NCBI GenBank assembly: GCA_024509875.1
Contig: JAMPIV010005015.1
Coordinates: 682,001 to 746,000 of the forward strand
Reading direction: 5' to 3'
Length of the DNA stretch: 64,000 nucleotides
From: Oreohelix idahoensis
Lineage: Eukaryota; Mollusca; Gastropoda; Stylommatophora; Oreohelicidae
In this document: one piece after another, positions 24,063 to 34,278 of the stretch
How the letters are laid out: every line of letters starts with the position of its first letter
How positions within the stretch are numbered: the stretch's first letter is position 1
Notes under the pieces: generated by a model
The model's input: only the letters and a program-made list of their open reading frames with translations
Databases searched by the model: none
Told to the model about the DNA's origin: nothing
Program-made: the position numbers and the translations under genes

Positions 24063-25118
24063 CTAAAAAAAGGCTGTTCTTGCCTTATTCATTCTGATGT
24101 TGATGTCTTTGCCTGCCCCGCCGTCTGGTGTTACTATGCATCCTAGGTATGTGAAGGTGTCTGTCTGTACCAGGTGCTGATTCCTTACTGATATGGGCTC
24201 AGGGTTGCTCACATTGAGCGTCATGACCTCTGACCTCTTTATATTGATGTTCAAGCCCACCTGCTGGCTAAACTTATTAAGTCTATCCGTTTTTTCCTGG
24301 ATGTGTTGATGTGAATATGCTAGTAGTGCAATGCCATCTGCATATTCCAGATCTTCCAATGTAAAAAATGTAGTCCATCTTATTCCTCTTGGACTGCCCT
24401 CTGTTGTCTGGCGCATCACCCAGTCTATGACTGTTAAAAATAGAGTGGTTGATAAGGGGCATCCATGTCGTACTCCTGTCTTCATCTCAAAGGTTAGGTT
24501 GCTCTGTCCAACACTACACGTAAAGTTGGCATAGAGGCCTTTTATGATTGACACTATGCAGCTTGGAATTCCATAAGCCCTCAGTATTTTCCATAAACTG
24601 TCCCTATGTATGCTGTCAAAAGCCTTTTCAAAATCAACGAAATTTATGTACAGCTGTCTTTGCCATTCTGAGCACTGCTCTATAATGTTCTTGAGAGTGA
24701 ATATATGATCTACACATCTTCTGTTCTTTCTAAATCCTGCTTGTTCTTTCCTCAGTTTGTGGTCTACTGCTTTTGAAATTCTCTGTATAATTATCCAGCC
24801 TAGTATTTTGTTGGGAACTGAGAGAAGAGTGATTCCTCTCCAATTATTGCAGTCTGCAAGATCTCCCTTCTTGGGCAGTTTGACAATTATTCCTTTGTTC
24901 CACTCTGATGGTGTTGTCCCCGTTTTCCAGACTTGTGCAAATAGTGGTTCTAATAGTTCTGCTGCTAGCTCAGGGTCTGTCTTAAATAGCTCTGCATTTA
25001 AGTTATCATGGCCAGGAGCTTTTCCGTTCTTTAACCCTTTGATTGCTGTGACGATTTCTTCTTTTCGTGGAATGTCTGTATTTACATCCAGGTCGTTTTC
25101 AGCCTCATAAACATTCAA
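24063..25118 (-). pseudogene. LINE reverse transcriptase, N-terminal and core part
   Basis: An open frame of 351 codons. In order: KNGKAPGHDNLNAELFK (RT block 0/1), PKKGDLADCNNWRGITLLSV, EQAGFRKNRRCVDHIFTL, INFVDFEKAFDSIHRDSL (first catalytic Asp), GVRHGCPLSTTLFL, and LEYADGIALLAYS at the catalytic site. The last normally reads YADD/FADD; here the second Asp is Gly, so catalysis is likely lost. The frame closes at 24063 where the sequence runs into the retroposon. An RQGC motif has become RHGC. Upstream codons to about 25172 (HFRETLNKEPP) also belong to the element, so the listed start is not the true one. Confidence 0.85.
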
Positions 25119-25175
25119 TTGTGTTTTTGGTGGTTCCTTGTTCAGAGTTTCTCTGAAGTGCTGTGGTGGATTTGA

Positions 25176-25950
25176 TGTTAATAGATGTTATCATTCAATA
25201 TTTCTAGTGTACTGAATGAGGTCAGCTGTGAAGGTCCCTGATTATAACAAATTTTGGGTTGAGTTATCAGAGTACCTTTCTGCTACCACCTTATGACCTC
25301 AATCAGACCTATTCTTGACTAGTATGTATGATAGCTACGTATAATGTCTAGGGTTATGCAAGTGTGTAATGTAGTGTAAGTATAATTACTACAAATACAT
25401 TTAAATTCTATCACATATATATATCTATAGGACAGGGTCAATACCGCAACCACAAACAAACTAACACTCTATTATACAACTTATAGAAGTCTGTGGCTGA
25501 AAATTATGTAATATGCTAGATTACCATTTATTTGCCCTGATTCAGAATTTTCTGAGTCAGTACCAACAACAAAATGAAATTTATGGTTTTATTTACATAA
25601 ATATTAATAACACAATGAATCTTCTGTCCATACAAAGGACTGTTATAATCAAATTATATTTAGGTATTTCTCTACACTGGGTGACACTGGTAACTAATGG
25701 TGGGGTGGGGTGTTGTCATCATTCCCCTTCTTTATATTAGTATTTTGTGGAAAAGTTATTAAATAATCAAAGATTTTGTGTCTCTGATACTAAAGTCAGT
25801 AGATGACCGTTGTAGTGCCGACACATAGGCACTTATCTGTAGGTTGATAGTAGATATTATGCTGACAATTTCCTTTCGTTCACCCGAATGACCAGACTGA
25901 CACAGTCCCTGGTGTAGTATAGTATAGTAGACCGCTTGGTCCAGTAAAGT

Positions 25951-26000
<50 letters not shown>

Positions 26001-28373
26001 TTCACCAGGGTCCTGGTACTACCGTAGCACCAGAACAAAAAACCCTGAAACAAGGTTATGATTCTGTATAACATATCTACAATAACATTCCACAATTAAT
26101 ACATGGCATAATTCAATAAAAGAAAAGGGTCAGATCTCTCTGACCACCCCACTTCAACCATTTTCCTCTGAGACAACAACTCATACCAGTGCTCCTGTTC
26201 TTTTCCCTAATGGCTACAACGCCTCTGACACTGCAACAATGATTCTCTCCCATAGAATAATGTGGGTTAGCCTTCCCACTGGTAACTGTGGAAATCATTT
26301 TAAGTTATACAACTCATGTCAATTTTTACTGTTTGTGTGCAGCACCACAGGCCCTGCCTAAGTCTGCTGGGGACCTCTGTACTTAGTCGTAAAGCCTTCC
26401 CAAACAAGCAGTATCTCATACACCAAATTTGGTTGTAATAATAAGATTAATAAATTCATTCTTACCACAATTCAAAGAAATATCACAAACATACGTTGAC
26501 TGGCATTAGCATTAATATGTAGGTTCAGCTTTGCCCCGGTCCAGACTGCCAAGGTTTATTATTTCACTCTAGGCACTGCTGTTCTCAACGCAGCTTGCTT
26601 TAAAAAACTTCTGTATCAACTGGCGACAAGCCTTTGAAAGCTTTTGCCAATATTAACAGACCGGCCCAATCAGCGAGGGTCTAGCTTTTCAATTCAAAAT
26701 TTAAAAAAAAACAAAAGCCAAACTCAAAACTTCTAGGAGTGAGTCTTCAAAATATATTTAGCTTTTTTGCCAACTAATACGCTCCTTCCTATACTCTTCT
26801 ACCATCCAATCGGATTTGAATCAATCTAATGCCTCTATTTAAACTGGCGTCCCCCACTAACGTTATGGATAAATGAGCAAGACCACCAATCTGTCCGTCT
26901 TAGTGTTCGTAGACATATAGTATTATTTCAATATCTTGGCTAATAATTAGACTACCATATATATTAAAACATATTATTGCTCAGGGGACCCTAAGCTATC
27001 TTTATATATGATTTTTATGGCTATATTCTTTGTCGTTTAGATTTTCAGTTTTGTCACTGTTAATCGTCAATTTCAACTTTTCCAAAAGTCGGCCATCTTT
27101 CCCCCTCCTTTTTCTATCATTTTTTCATTCAAATAAACCAACTAGTTGTGTTACGTCAGAAATACACTACTCGGCGAGAATGGAACACTGTCTGTGTGTT
27201 TATGTATTCTGGCTTGTCCAACAGAGAGGTTATAGTATTAGTCCCGCGTGCAGAGCGAAGAGGGGTTTTTGCCAAGCGTTGGTAGTATTGGCGTTAATTA
27301 TTACAGTCGTTTCGTTCTTACTACTGGAAAATGGCCGAGTTACTACTAATTTAGGCGTTAAAGTTAAAATCGTACGTTAATTCAGACGGTAGGTTGGTGT
27401 CACAGTTCTGGCAGATCGTTAATTGTAAGTCTCAAAACCGAAACTAGGAAAGCGGGTTAGATTTTACGGCGGGATCGTTTTATAAGCATTTCCTCTAAAC
27501 AAAAGGCAGCGCTATACTGGCGTAGAGACGATTTTAAGCAGACAAATACGGGCGGGTTTATTTATTATTATAGGATTAAAATCTTACTGAATTTAGCGAT
27601 TATTTTACAGATTTTCGCTACAAGTGCGAGCGTTCTTCGTCAAGATGGTAATTCGATGAAAGTTTGATACCCACTACGGGGAGACACTTTATGGACAGAC
27701 ATGAATGACATAATCGTTTCCTGTCCGACTTTCACGAACAGATTACTTTATGGGAAAGTAGGATGTTACATCTTACACACATTGCTGAGAGAGTGTATGG
27801 ACGTGTCACTTCCATATATGGGAGAGGTGACCTTTTGCATCACGCACATTATGTCAAGCGGAAACAATTTTGAAATTACCCCACAAAACACGCATGTTTG
27901 AAATGACTGGCGCTCTGCAGTGCCTCGTAACAAACAAATGCGGGGTAAGACTTGCAATATAATTTGACAATTTTTGCAAGTCTGGTTCACTGTGAGAATC
28001 GCTCGCCAAGACGACAACCAGACCTTGCCATAGCCTAGAATCAAGATTCTTATATCGCAACCGGACCATTGTTTCGGTAATTTTGAGGACTTTAGAGCCC
28101 AGAATAAACTCTTCCATTTAACAAGGACACCGGGAATCTGAGGAATCTAAAGCAGTCATAATGGGAATTCAATGTTAAAATAACGACCCCTAAGAACACG
28201 TGTAAGAGGACTATCCCAGTGCCTTTATTAATCTGAGCAAACAGTCTGTGAGCCAAGATTGGCGTAAGTTGTGCATTTTACATTCTATATTTTTCATTAC
28301 TAACATATGAACTAATATGTATATATTGCCATGTAAATATTAATATGTGAAAATTGCTAGTGGATGTCCAAGT
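25176..28373. other. No gene recognised; (CT)n at 25954-25995
   Basis: The longest stretch without an identifiable element. A (CT)n microsatellite lies at 25954-25995. An open frame at 27030-27380 (116 codons) has a hydrophobic segment near its end but no recognised domain. GTAAGT at 27425 after cagatcgttaatt could be a splice donor. Nothing else supports an exon. If a host gene exists in this window, this is a place to look. Confidence 0.4.
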
Positions 28374-28445
28374 CATTTGAGGCTGGACCCCTCAGCGTAT
28401 AGAATGATGATTTCATGAACCACCACTGCAAGGGCTGGTGACTGC
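28374..28445 (+). repeat. Fragment of the 15.6-19.2 kb repeat
   Basis: The bases gaggctgga.cctcag.gtat then catgaaccaccactgcaa and ggtgactg follow left-arm positions 16245-16310. Identity is moderate and only about 70 bp long. Confidence 0.5.
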
Positions 28446-28589
28446 TTTATTGCTATTTTCTTAAAGAGAACTAAAAGCATAAGTAGTTCCAAGTTCCTTA
28501 TGGAGCAGGGAGGACAAGATGAAACAAATAATGTACATTCCAATTATAATATTTACAAGTACAAACCAGTGCAAATGTTAATGTTGATG

Positions 28590-29400
28590 TTAATCAGAAT
28601 CGACGTCATTGCACTCCGGGCAAACCCATAGGTGCTCAGTTTCCCTCAGCAACTGTCGAAGGGTATGAATGCTAATTGTTTCTGTTTCGCACTGATTGTA
28701 TACACGGCGAATGTGTCCTCTCATACATCCATCCCTGCTGGTCATACGTTTGGTGCCCAATTCCAGCAGTCTTAACCTTGATGATTCATCGATTGCAGTG
28801 TCATTCTCTAATAGACGAACATGAATTTCCTTCAGTATTTCTTCCTCATCCGTGGCCAATGCACCTTTTATGGGTGCTCTTGAAGCTAGTCTGTAAGCTC
28901 TTTCATTGCCACGTACCCCGGTATGACCAGGACAGTAGATCCATATCAGTTCTTGAAGATTCGATGCTTCTATTGAGGTTTTCCATTCATGTCGAAGCCA
29001 ACCATTATGGACATTTCGAAGCATGGATTGTGAGTCTGATACAATTACTGCCTTTGTTAATAAAGTCTCAGACAGCCGTCTTAAGGCATCATAAACTGCC
29101 TCTACCTCCATTCTCATGCTGGAGGTTCATATCATGTAAGCCCCGTTATGTTCAGCGGCGGTTCTGCTCTTTACCCTAGCATAGAAGTCCACCCTGATTT
29201 ATTACCACAGATTACAGACCCATCAGTGTACACAATGGCATCATCATCATCCCCAGCATTATCATTTATAAGCTGACCTATTTCCAGCTCTGCTCTTCCA
29301 TTGGCCCAAGTTCTGATTTTCTCTACCAAGGCTAATTATGACTTGCTGGTAGTTCATCCAGCTATCATCTGACTTACTTCACTCTTCTCCCTTGAATATA
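28590..29400 (-). pseudogene. LINE RNase H domain and C-terminus
   Basis: On the minus strand near 29250 is IVYTDGSV (first catalytic Asp), then MRMEVEAVYDAL (Glu), VIVSDSQSML (Asp) and IYCPGHTGVRGNERA (late His region). These four blocks are the full RNase H1-type active site carried by Jockey/I-group LINEs. The open frame 29117-28590 (175 codons) covers the last three; an in-frame stop near 29130 separates the first. The C-terminal end VCPECNDVDSD is cysteine-containing. A second decayed copy is at 49905-50465. Confidence 0.75.
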
Positions 29401-29599
29401 TGTTCAACTGAGGTCACCTGTCTTATAGCCTCCTCTGCCTGCGCCATCCATGACATCCCTCTCTTTATTCTCTCTCCTTTGATGTCAGCTATGTTCCTAT
29501 GCAGGAGATGCCTCTTGTCTGTGTTTACACTGCTCCGGATCCTGATGGTGTACAATATCTCAACACATCAAGCAGCTTGATGACAGAGGTATATGATTG

Positions 29600-29722
29600 T
29601 AGTGATGGATTTCAACACCAGTATACAGAATGCTGAAGTGCCTGAAGATTGGCTACATAGCTACCTACGGCCACTTCCTAAACCTGGTAAAGACTAAATA
29701 CAGCTTAGCAGCTATCGAATCG
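29600..29722 (+). mobile_element. LINE RT fragment, left part of an interrupted copy
   Basis: Conceptual translation gives NAEVPEDWLHSYLRPLPKPG and then a stop and QLSSYRIV, the block before RT motif 1 in Jockey/I LINEs. The expected continuation (QNVYGKLLEKIVARQLM type) is at 36352. The intervening DNA is a GAA-tailed fragment (29723-29956 and 36328-36349) containing the Gypsy element. Confidence 0.6.
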
Positions 29723-29956
29723 TCAGGGTCAGCGAACCAGAGCTGACCAAGACCATACTCCACCTCCACGTGGTGGTCCTGGAAACAGGCTGCATCACTG
29801 CAGTCTGGCTGAAAGAGTAGGGATCGAAGAGGAAAGGCAAACGCGGTCCCAAAAAATGCCGTGCTGAAGTCGGATATGCCGGCCGAAAGGCACAGATATC
29901 ACAGCTCCGCTGTAAACAGACACAACGCAAACAACGTCCTTTTCAGGACGAACGAG
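29723..29956 (+). mobile_element. Short inserted fragment, probably LINE 3' end
   Basis: This sequence separates the two LINE halves and is itself split by the Gypsy. Its remainder after the Gypsy is the (GAA)n run at 36328-36347, a tail type used by other LINEs here. It holds no clear protein motif. The last 5 bases, acgag at 29952-29956, are the Gypsy target duplication. Confidence 0.45.
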
Positions 29957-30116
29957 GGTCGTGAAACATTCTAAATCCACATATATAAATTAAAAGGTAA
30001 ATGTAAAGCCTAACACATAAATACACCACACTTATTAGATACAGATACCTTCACAGCTGATCTCAGTCAGTACACTAAGTCCCCTATAAATATTAATATC
30101 ATCCCACTTTACCACA
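29957..30116 (+). repeat. 5' LTR, internally deleted
   Basis: The first 65 bp (gtgaaacattctaaatccac...) match 34279-34345, and the remainder (tacaccacac to ccaca) matches 36225-36322. About 1.9 kb present in the 3' LTR is absent. The junction has a few bases of shared sequence (aata). LTRs are normally identical at insertion, so a deletion after insertion, or an assembly artefact, is implied. The promoter part of the LTR may be gone. Confidence 0.85.
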
Positions 30117-30306
30117 TATATTGGAGTCTCGCTCCCGGGATATTGAACTTTCTCCTATTATATATATTGGGAATAATAAAAAGTTAAAAGGTATCCTTGG
30201 GTGAAAATAAATAAGGTTGGGCTCTCAGTGCCTGTGGTTGTCCTTGGATATTTAGTTAGAGAGTGAATTGTTTAGTTAGATATTGTTTACATTTGCATGT
30301 TAGAAA

Positions 30307-31437
30307 ATGGCAGACCTGGCCAAATTCCGATCTGCTGCTATGCAGGCTGCAAAAGAGTTAGGAATGGACGGGCAAGTTATGATTGCCTATGTCACTACTG
30401 AATGTGACAAATATATTGAACGTGAAGAAAGAAGATTAGAAAAAGAGGCTGAAAGAAAATTAGAGGCTGAAGCTAAGAGGCTGCAGATTGAGGCTGACAA
30501 AGAGGCTAAAGCATTGGAGGCGGATCGTGAGGCGGAAATAAAGAGGCTCCAGTTGGAAGAGAAACAGGCTGACAGGGAAGCAGAAGAAAGAAGATTGACT
30601 GCAGAGAGGGAAGCAGAAAAGGAGGAGAAGAGATTACAAAGGGAACATGAGTTACGACTAAGGGAGTTTGAGTTTCAAGGCCATGCTCCTGAAAATGGTG
30701 CCAGTCCCTTTACCTCCGATGCTACTGCTAGTCAGGGAGCCTCAACCTCAGCTATGAATTTTCATTTAGATCATTTTGTTGAGAAAGACGATGATATTGA
30801 GAGCTATCTAAATAGATATGAACTATTAGCTACCACGTATGGGTTAGAGAGAGAAAGGTGGAGCTTAAAGTTATCTCAAGGACTTCGTGGGGCAGCTTAT
30901 GAAGTTTTTGCCAAAATGAGCAGAGGTGATCAAGAAAATTATGACATGCTAAAGCAGGCTCTTTTGTTAAGATATGAAAAGAACGCAGAATTTTATAGAA
31001 AAAAATTTAGGAATGCTAAACTACTGTCAGGTGAAACCTATCACCAGTTCTCTGCACGGTTAGAGACATACTTGGAGAAATGGACTTCTCTGGGGAAAAC
31101 CCAAGGTCTTAAGGAAATGATCCTTATAGAACAATTAAGAGAGTCCATGGCTCCAGACCTGAGAAAGTTTCTCATGGAACAAGGTGCAGAGAGGCTGGGT
31201 GAGTTGCTAAATGTTGCTGAAAGGTATCAAGCAGCTCAGGCAGAGGTATCAGGTAATAAAAAGAAACAGGTAGATAATTTTAAGGCACCACAGAACTTTA
31301 ATAAATTTGATCCTAGAGATCAAAACAAAGGTAAGCACCAGTTTGATAGGCCACGGTATGACAATAAAAATAAAACCCCACAATTCGATGAAAGGAAATA
31401 TGATGAAAGAAAATCTTTCAACCAAGGAAAGAGATAG
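30307..31437 (+). CDS. gag: Gypsy gag polyprotein
   Basis: Forms the capsid-like particle that packages element RNA. The start ATG is preceded by the leader and shared by both G1 relics. 376 codons. Residues about 40-120 are a highly charged Glu/Lys/Arg-rich segment, likely coiled coil (EAERKLEAEAKRLQIEADKE). Residues about 155-320 form the capsid region, ending in a SCAN-like segment MILIEQLRESMAPDLRKFLM. The tail is basic and rich in Asn and Lys. A TAG at 31435-31437 stops it one codon before a zinc knuckle CKNCKMNNHDTDRC that is in the same frame. So either the TAG is a nonsense mutation or it is read through. This gag is much better preserved than the two relics at 1320 and 9651, with which it shares sequence along its length. 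Confidence 0.9.
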   Translation: MADLAKFRSAAMQAAKELGMDGQVMIAYVTTECDKYIEREERRLEKEAERKLEAEAKRLQIEADKEAKALEADREAEIKRLQLEEKQADREAEERRLTAEREAEKEEKRLQREHELRLREFEFQGHAPENGASPFTSDATASQGASTSAMNFHLDHFVEKDDDIESYLNRYELLATTYGLERERWSLKLSQGLRGAAYEVFAKMSRGDQENYDMLKQALLLRYEKNAEFYRKKFRNAKLLSGETYHQFSARLETYLEKWTSLGKTQGLKEMILIEQLRESMAPDLRKFLMEQGAERLGELLNVAERYQAAQAEVSGNKKKQVDNFKAPQNFNKFDPRDQNKGKHQFDRPRYDNKNKTPQFDERKYDERKSFNQGKR

Positions 31438-32307
31438 TGTAAAAATTGTAAGATGAACAATCATGACACTGACCGTTGCAGAAGGAACCCTATAGTTATG
31501 GCCACCCTTCAGGTCAGGTCGACCTCAAGAAAGGAGGCGGATATTCTGATAGATACCACTCCAGATGAGATGAGAAAGGCACAGGCTGGGGATAAGACCC
31601 TCAAGCCTTGTTTCAGGAAATTGTCAACTTGTCATACAACTCCAGGAAAGGGAGATTTTTACATGAAAAACAAGTTGATTTACAGGAAGGCCGGAACTAG
31701 ATCCAATGGTCACGGACAGTTGGTTCTTCCAAAGGCATATAGGGCAGAATTAATAAGGAGCCTACATGTGAAACAAGATGGGGACCATGAGAAAATTGGT
31801 ACCATCATCCAAAAGGTGGCTCACAAATATTATTGGCCCAAGGCAAGGTGGGACATTGAGAATTTTGTAGAAAGGTGTAGCATAGCACATGAGGGAACAC
31901 CCACAAGTGGGAACATTGATCAGGACCTGGACACGCCACGGGGCAAACTTAGGCCTGACAATACAAAGAAAAATAAATTTGATAAAGTGGACCAAATGGA
32001 ATGGGAAGCCCCTTTTCACGGACAAGCTTCAATTAACTGTTTTAAAATGGCCACTATGCAGAGAGTGCAAAAAGATAAGCCGAAAATCCCTCAATCGGAC
32101 TTAAATAAACTGGAGGAAGAGGATGTAGAGATGAAATCTCTCATCCAGAATTCTAAGTGGGGAGAAAGCCCCAAGAGAAGAATTGGTAGCGGTCGTTTTG
32201 TGCATGATAATTCTGGGAAGAAAAATCATCACTATAGCGCTTCGAGTGGAAGAGACCATACCGGTGCTTGGACAAAGAGGTCCACAAAATTAAAGGTCCA
32301 TATGTAA
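31438..32307 (+). pseudogene. Zinc knuckle plus integrase N-terminal remnant
   Basis: Same frame as gag after the TAG. It begins with the CCHC knuckle CKNCKMNNHDTDRC, then runs directly into TTPDEMRKAQAGDKTL and a segment with LVLPKAYRAELIRSLH, then KVAHKYYWPKARWDIENFVE and RCSIAH. This is the Gypsy integrase HHCC zinc-binding domain; the second Cys of the CxxC pair is replaced (CSIAH), which would impair zinc binding. No DTG/DSG protease motif is present between knuckle and integrase. No Asp-Asp-Glu core follows: after about 31900 the sequence has no integrase features and then joins the C-terminal module in another frame. Deletions of protease and core are inferred by comparison with the G2 relic at 3560-5529. 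Confidence 0.75.
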
Positions 32308-34208
32308 CGCTGTTAAGAACGTGGACTGATGAAAAGGCAGAGGAAAATATTACATCCTCATACCAATATGTGAATGAGCTGAACACTCGTTTAAAAACTG
32401 GCTGGAAACTTGCCAATGAAAATTTGAGACAAGCCAGGAAGAAACATGCTGCCTATTTCAACAGGAAGGCTAAAGACAGAGATTTGGCTGTGGGAGAGAA
32501 GGTACTGCTTCTTCTCCCCGGTAGTCAGAATAAGTTACAAATTGGATGGCAAGGTCCATATACAGTTCTAGAGAAGGTGTCTAGAACCAATTATAAGATA
32601 GATAAGAAGGGGAAAGAAAAAATCTATCATGTGAATCTCCTGAAGAAATATTTGGAAAGAGAACATCAGGAAGAGACACACTTGTTGACCTTGTCCATTG
32701 CAATGGAGATGAAAAAGGAACCACTTTCATCATTTGAATATCCATTACACCCCTGTGAGACAGCAGCACAGGTGAAAATCAGTACACATTTAACTAAAAA
32801 TCAGAAAGAGAGAGTGCAACAGGTTCTAGATAATCATACAGAGGTGTTAACAGACCGACCGGGGCATACAAACTTATTGGAATATGATATGAAACTGATA
32901 GACCCCACACCTGTCTGTATGAAACCCTATTCGATTCCTTTTGCTAAGGAGGAAACTTTGAAGGAAGAGATAGACTATTTGTTGAAGGAGGGAATAATTT
33001 CACACAGTGAATCTTCGTATAGTTCCAGTGTGGTGCTCTTAAGGAAACCCTCTGGAGAACATAGACTCTGTATAGATTACAGGAGACTGAATGCTATTAC
33101 AGAAGGACAGGTGGATCCATTGCCGGATACAAACCAGTTGTTTGCCAGGCTAAATAAAGCTAAATATTTCTTAAAAGTGGATCTGAGTAAAGGATACTAT
33201 CAGATTCCAGTAAAGCCTGAGGTTAGACCATACCTAGCTTTTAGTACCTCAGAGGGACACTATGAGTTTAACAGATTGCCATTTGGATTGAGGAATGCGC
33301 CTAGTGTCTTCTCTAGAATGATGAGAAAATTATTGGACCCTCTGAATAATCCATGCATTACAAATTTCATGGATGATATCCTTATAGCAACAGAAACATT
33401 TGAGGAACACATTGACTCTCTGAACATGCTGTTTAATCGACTTAGAGAAGCGAATTTAACAGCCCGACCAACCAAATGTTGCGTTGGATGTAAAGAATTA
33501 GAATTTTTGGGACACAAAATCCATCAGGGAAACATGACCCCTGACCCCAAGAATTTAGAGAAACTAAAGAAAGCCCCGAGACCACAAACCAAGAAAGACG
33601 TGAGATCCTTTGTCTCATTATGTGGTTTCTACCAAAAGTATATCAAAAACTTTAATTCCATATGTGCACCGTTAACTGATTTGACACGTAAAGGAAATCC
33701 AGATCAAATTACATGGACATCACAATGTGAATTGGCTTACCAGGAATTGAAGGAAAAGCTTACAAGCAAACCTATTTTGAAATTACCTGACTTAAGTCAA
33801 GAATTCATTGTAAGAACGGATGCCAGTAATATCGGGTTAGGTGCGACCCTGTTACAGAAATCAGATGCATTGGATGGGGAATTAAGCCCAGTGGCATATG
33901 CTAGCAGAAAGTTGAATAAAGCTGAAACCAACTACTCAACTAGCGAAAAAGAATGTCTTGCAGTAATATGGGCGATAAAGAAATTCAATATTTATCTGTA
34001 TGGGAAGGCATTTAAGTTGCAGACGGATCACAAACCCTTGTCGTTTCTAGCGCAGGCTAGGCATGAAAATTCCAGGTTACTCAGATGGTCATTACTGATG
34101 CAGCCATTTGAGTTTAGCATAGAGTATATATCTGGTAAGACAAATCTGGGAGCGGATTTTTTAAGCCGCCATCCGTGTGATGAGAATCACCGTAAGCCCC
34201 AGAAATAA
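32268..34208 (+). CDS. pol: Gypsy integrase C-terminus - reverse transcriptase - RNase H
   Basis: One open frame of 646 codons. Residues about 40-140 are the integrase C-terminal GPY/F module (GEKVLLLLPGSQNKLQIGWQ, YHVNLLKKYLERE). RT spans about 210-430: VVLLRKPSGEHRLCIDYRRL, FLKVDLSKGYYQIPV (catalytic Asp), FNRLPFGLRNAPSVF, and FMDDILIA for the catalytic pair. RNase H spans about 510-640: FIVRTDASNIGLGA, STSEKECLAVIWAI, LQTDHKPL, with Asp-Glu-Asp preserved. The usual RT motif YVDD/YLDD reads FMDD, which keeps both Asp. The fused order integrase then RT within an unbroken frame shows the order is native and not a rearrangement. It copies element RNA into DNA but would need protease and integrase from elsewhere. 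It overlaps the previous frame by 40 bp; the true start codon is unknown. Confidence 0.92.
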   Translation: MDKEVHKIKGPYVTLLRTWTDEKAEENITSSYQYVNELNTRLKTGWKLANENLRQARKKHAAYFNRKAKDRDLAVGEKVLLLLPGSQNKLQIGWQGPYTVLEKVSRTNYKIDKKGKEKIYHVNLLKKYLEREHQEETHLLTLSIAMEMKKEPLSSFEYPLHPCETAAQVKISTHLTKNQKERVQQVLDNHTEVLTDRPGHTNLLEYDMKLIDPTPVCMKPYSIPFAKEETLKEEIDYLLKEGIISHSESSYSSSVVLLRKPSGEHRLCIDYRRLNAITEGQVDPLPDTNQLFARLNKAKYFLKVDLSKGYYQIPVKPEVRPYLAFSTSEGHYEFNRLPFGLRNAPSVFSRMMRKLLDPLNNPCITNFMDDILIATETFEEHIDSLNMLFNRLREANLTARPTKCCVGCKELEFLGHKIHQGNMTPDPKNLEKLKKAPRPQTKKDVRSFVSLCGFYQKYIKNFNSICAPLTDLTRKGNPDQITWTSQCELAYQELKEKLTSKPILKLPDLSQEFIVRTDASNIGLGATLLQKSDALDGELSPVAYASRKLNKAETNYSTSEKECLAVIWAIKKFNIYLYGKAFKLQTDHKPLSFLAQARHENSRLLRWSLLMQPFEFSIEYISGKTNLGADFLSRHPCDENHRKPQK

Positions 34209-34264
34209 TAATAAATTTCTCTATGTGTATATAGAATTATAGACTGACATATAACGTCTGTTTT

Positions 34265-34278
34265 AAGAGGGGAGAATT
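34265..34278 (+). promoter_or_regulatory. Polypurine tract
   Basis: The sequence aagaggggagaatt sits directly before the TGTTGTGAAAC start of the 3' LTR, 56 bp after the pol stop. It is the expected primer site for plus-strand DNA synthesis. Confidence 0.8.

Larger units (their letters stand above)
23280..25175 (-). mobile_element. 5'-truncated LINE with (GAA)n tail
   Basis: The order on the minus strand is RT (25118-24063), C-terminal region (24061-23350) and a (GAA)n tail at 23301-23280. The endonuclease is missing, so the copy is 5' truncated, as is usual for target-primed reverse transcription. It is interrupted by the retroposon at 23818-24029. Protein details are in the two CDS-fragment entries. 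The clade is probably RTE-like or a relative; I cannot fix it. Confidence 0.8.

Noticed and set aside
27030..27380. Host gene candidate of 116 codons
   Set aside because: No recognised domain or supporting exon structure; not called as a gene.
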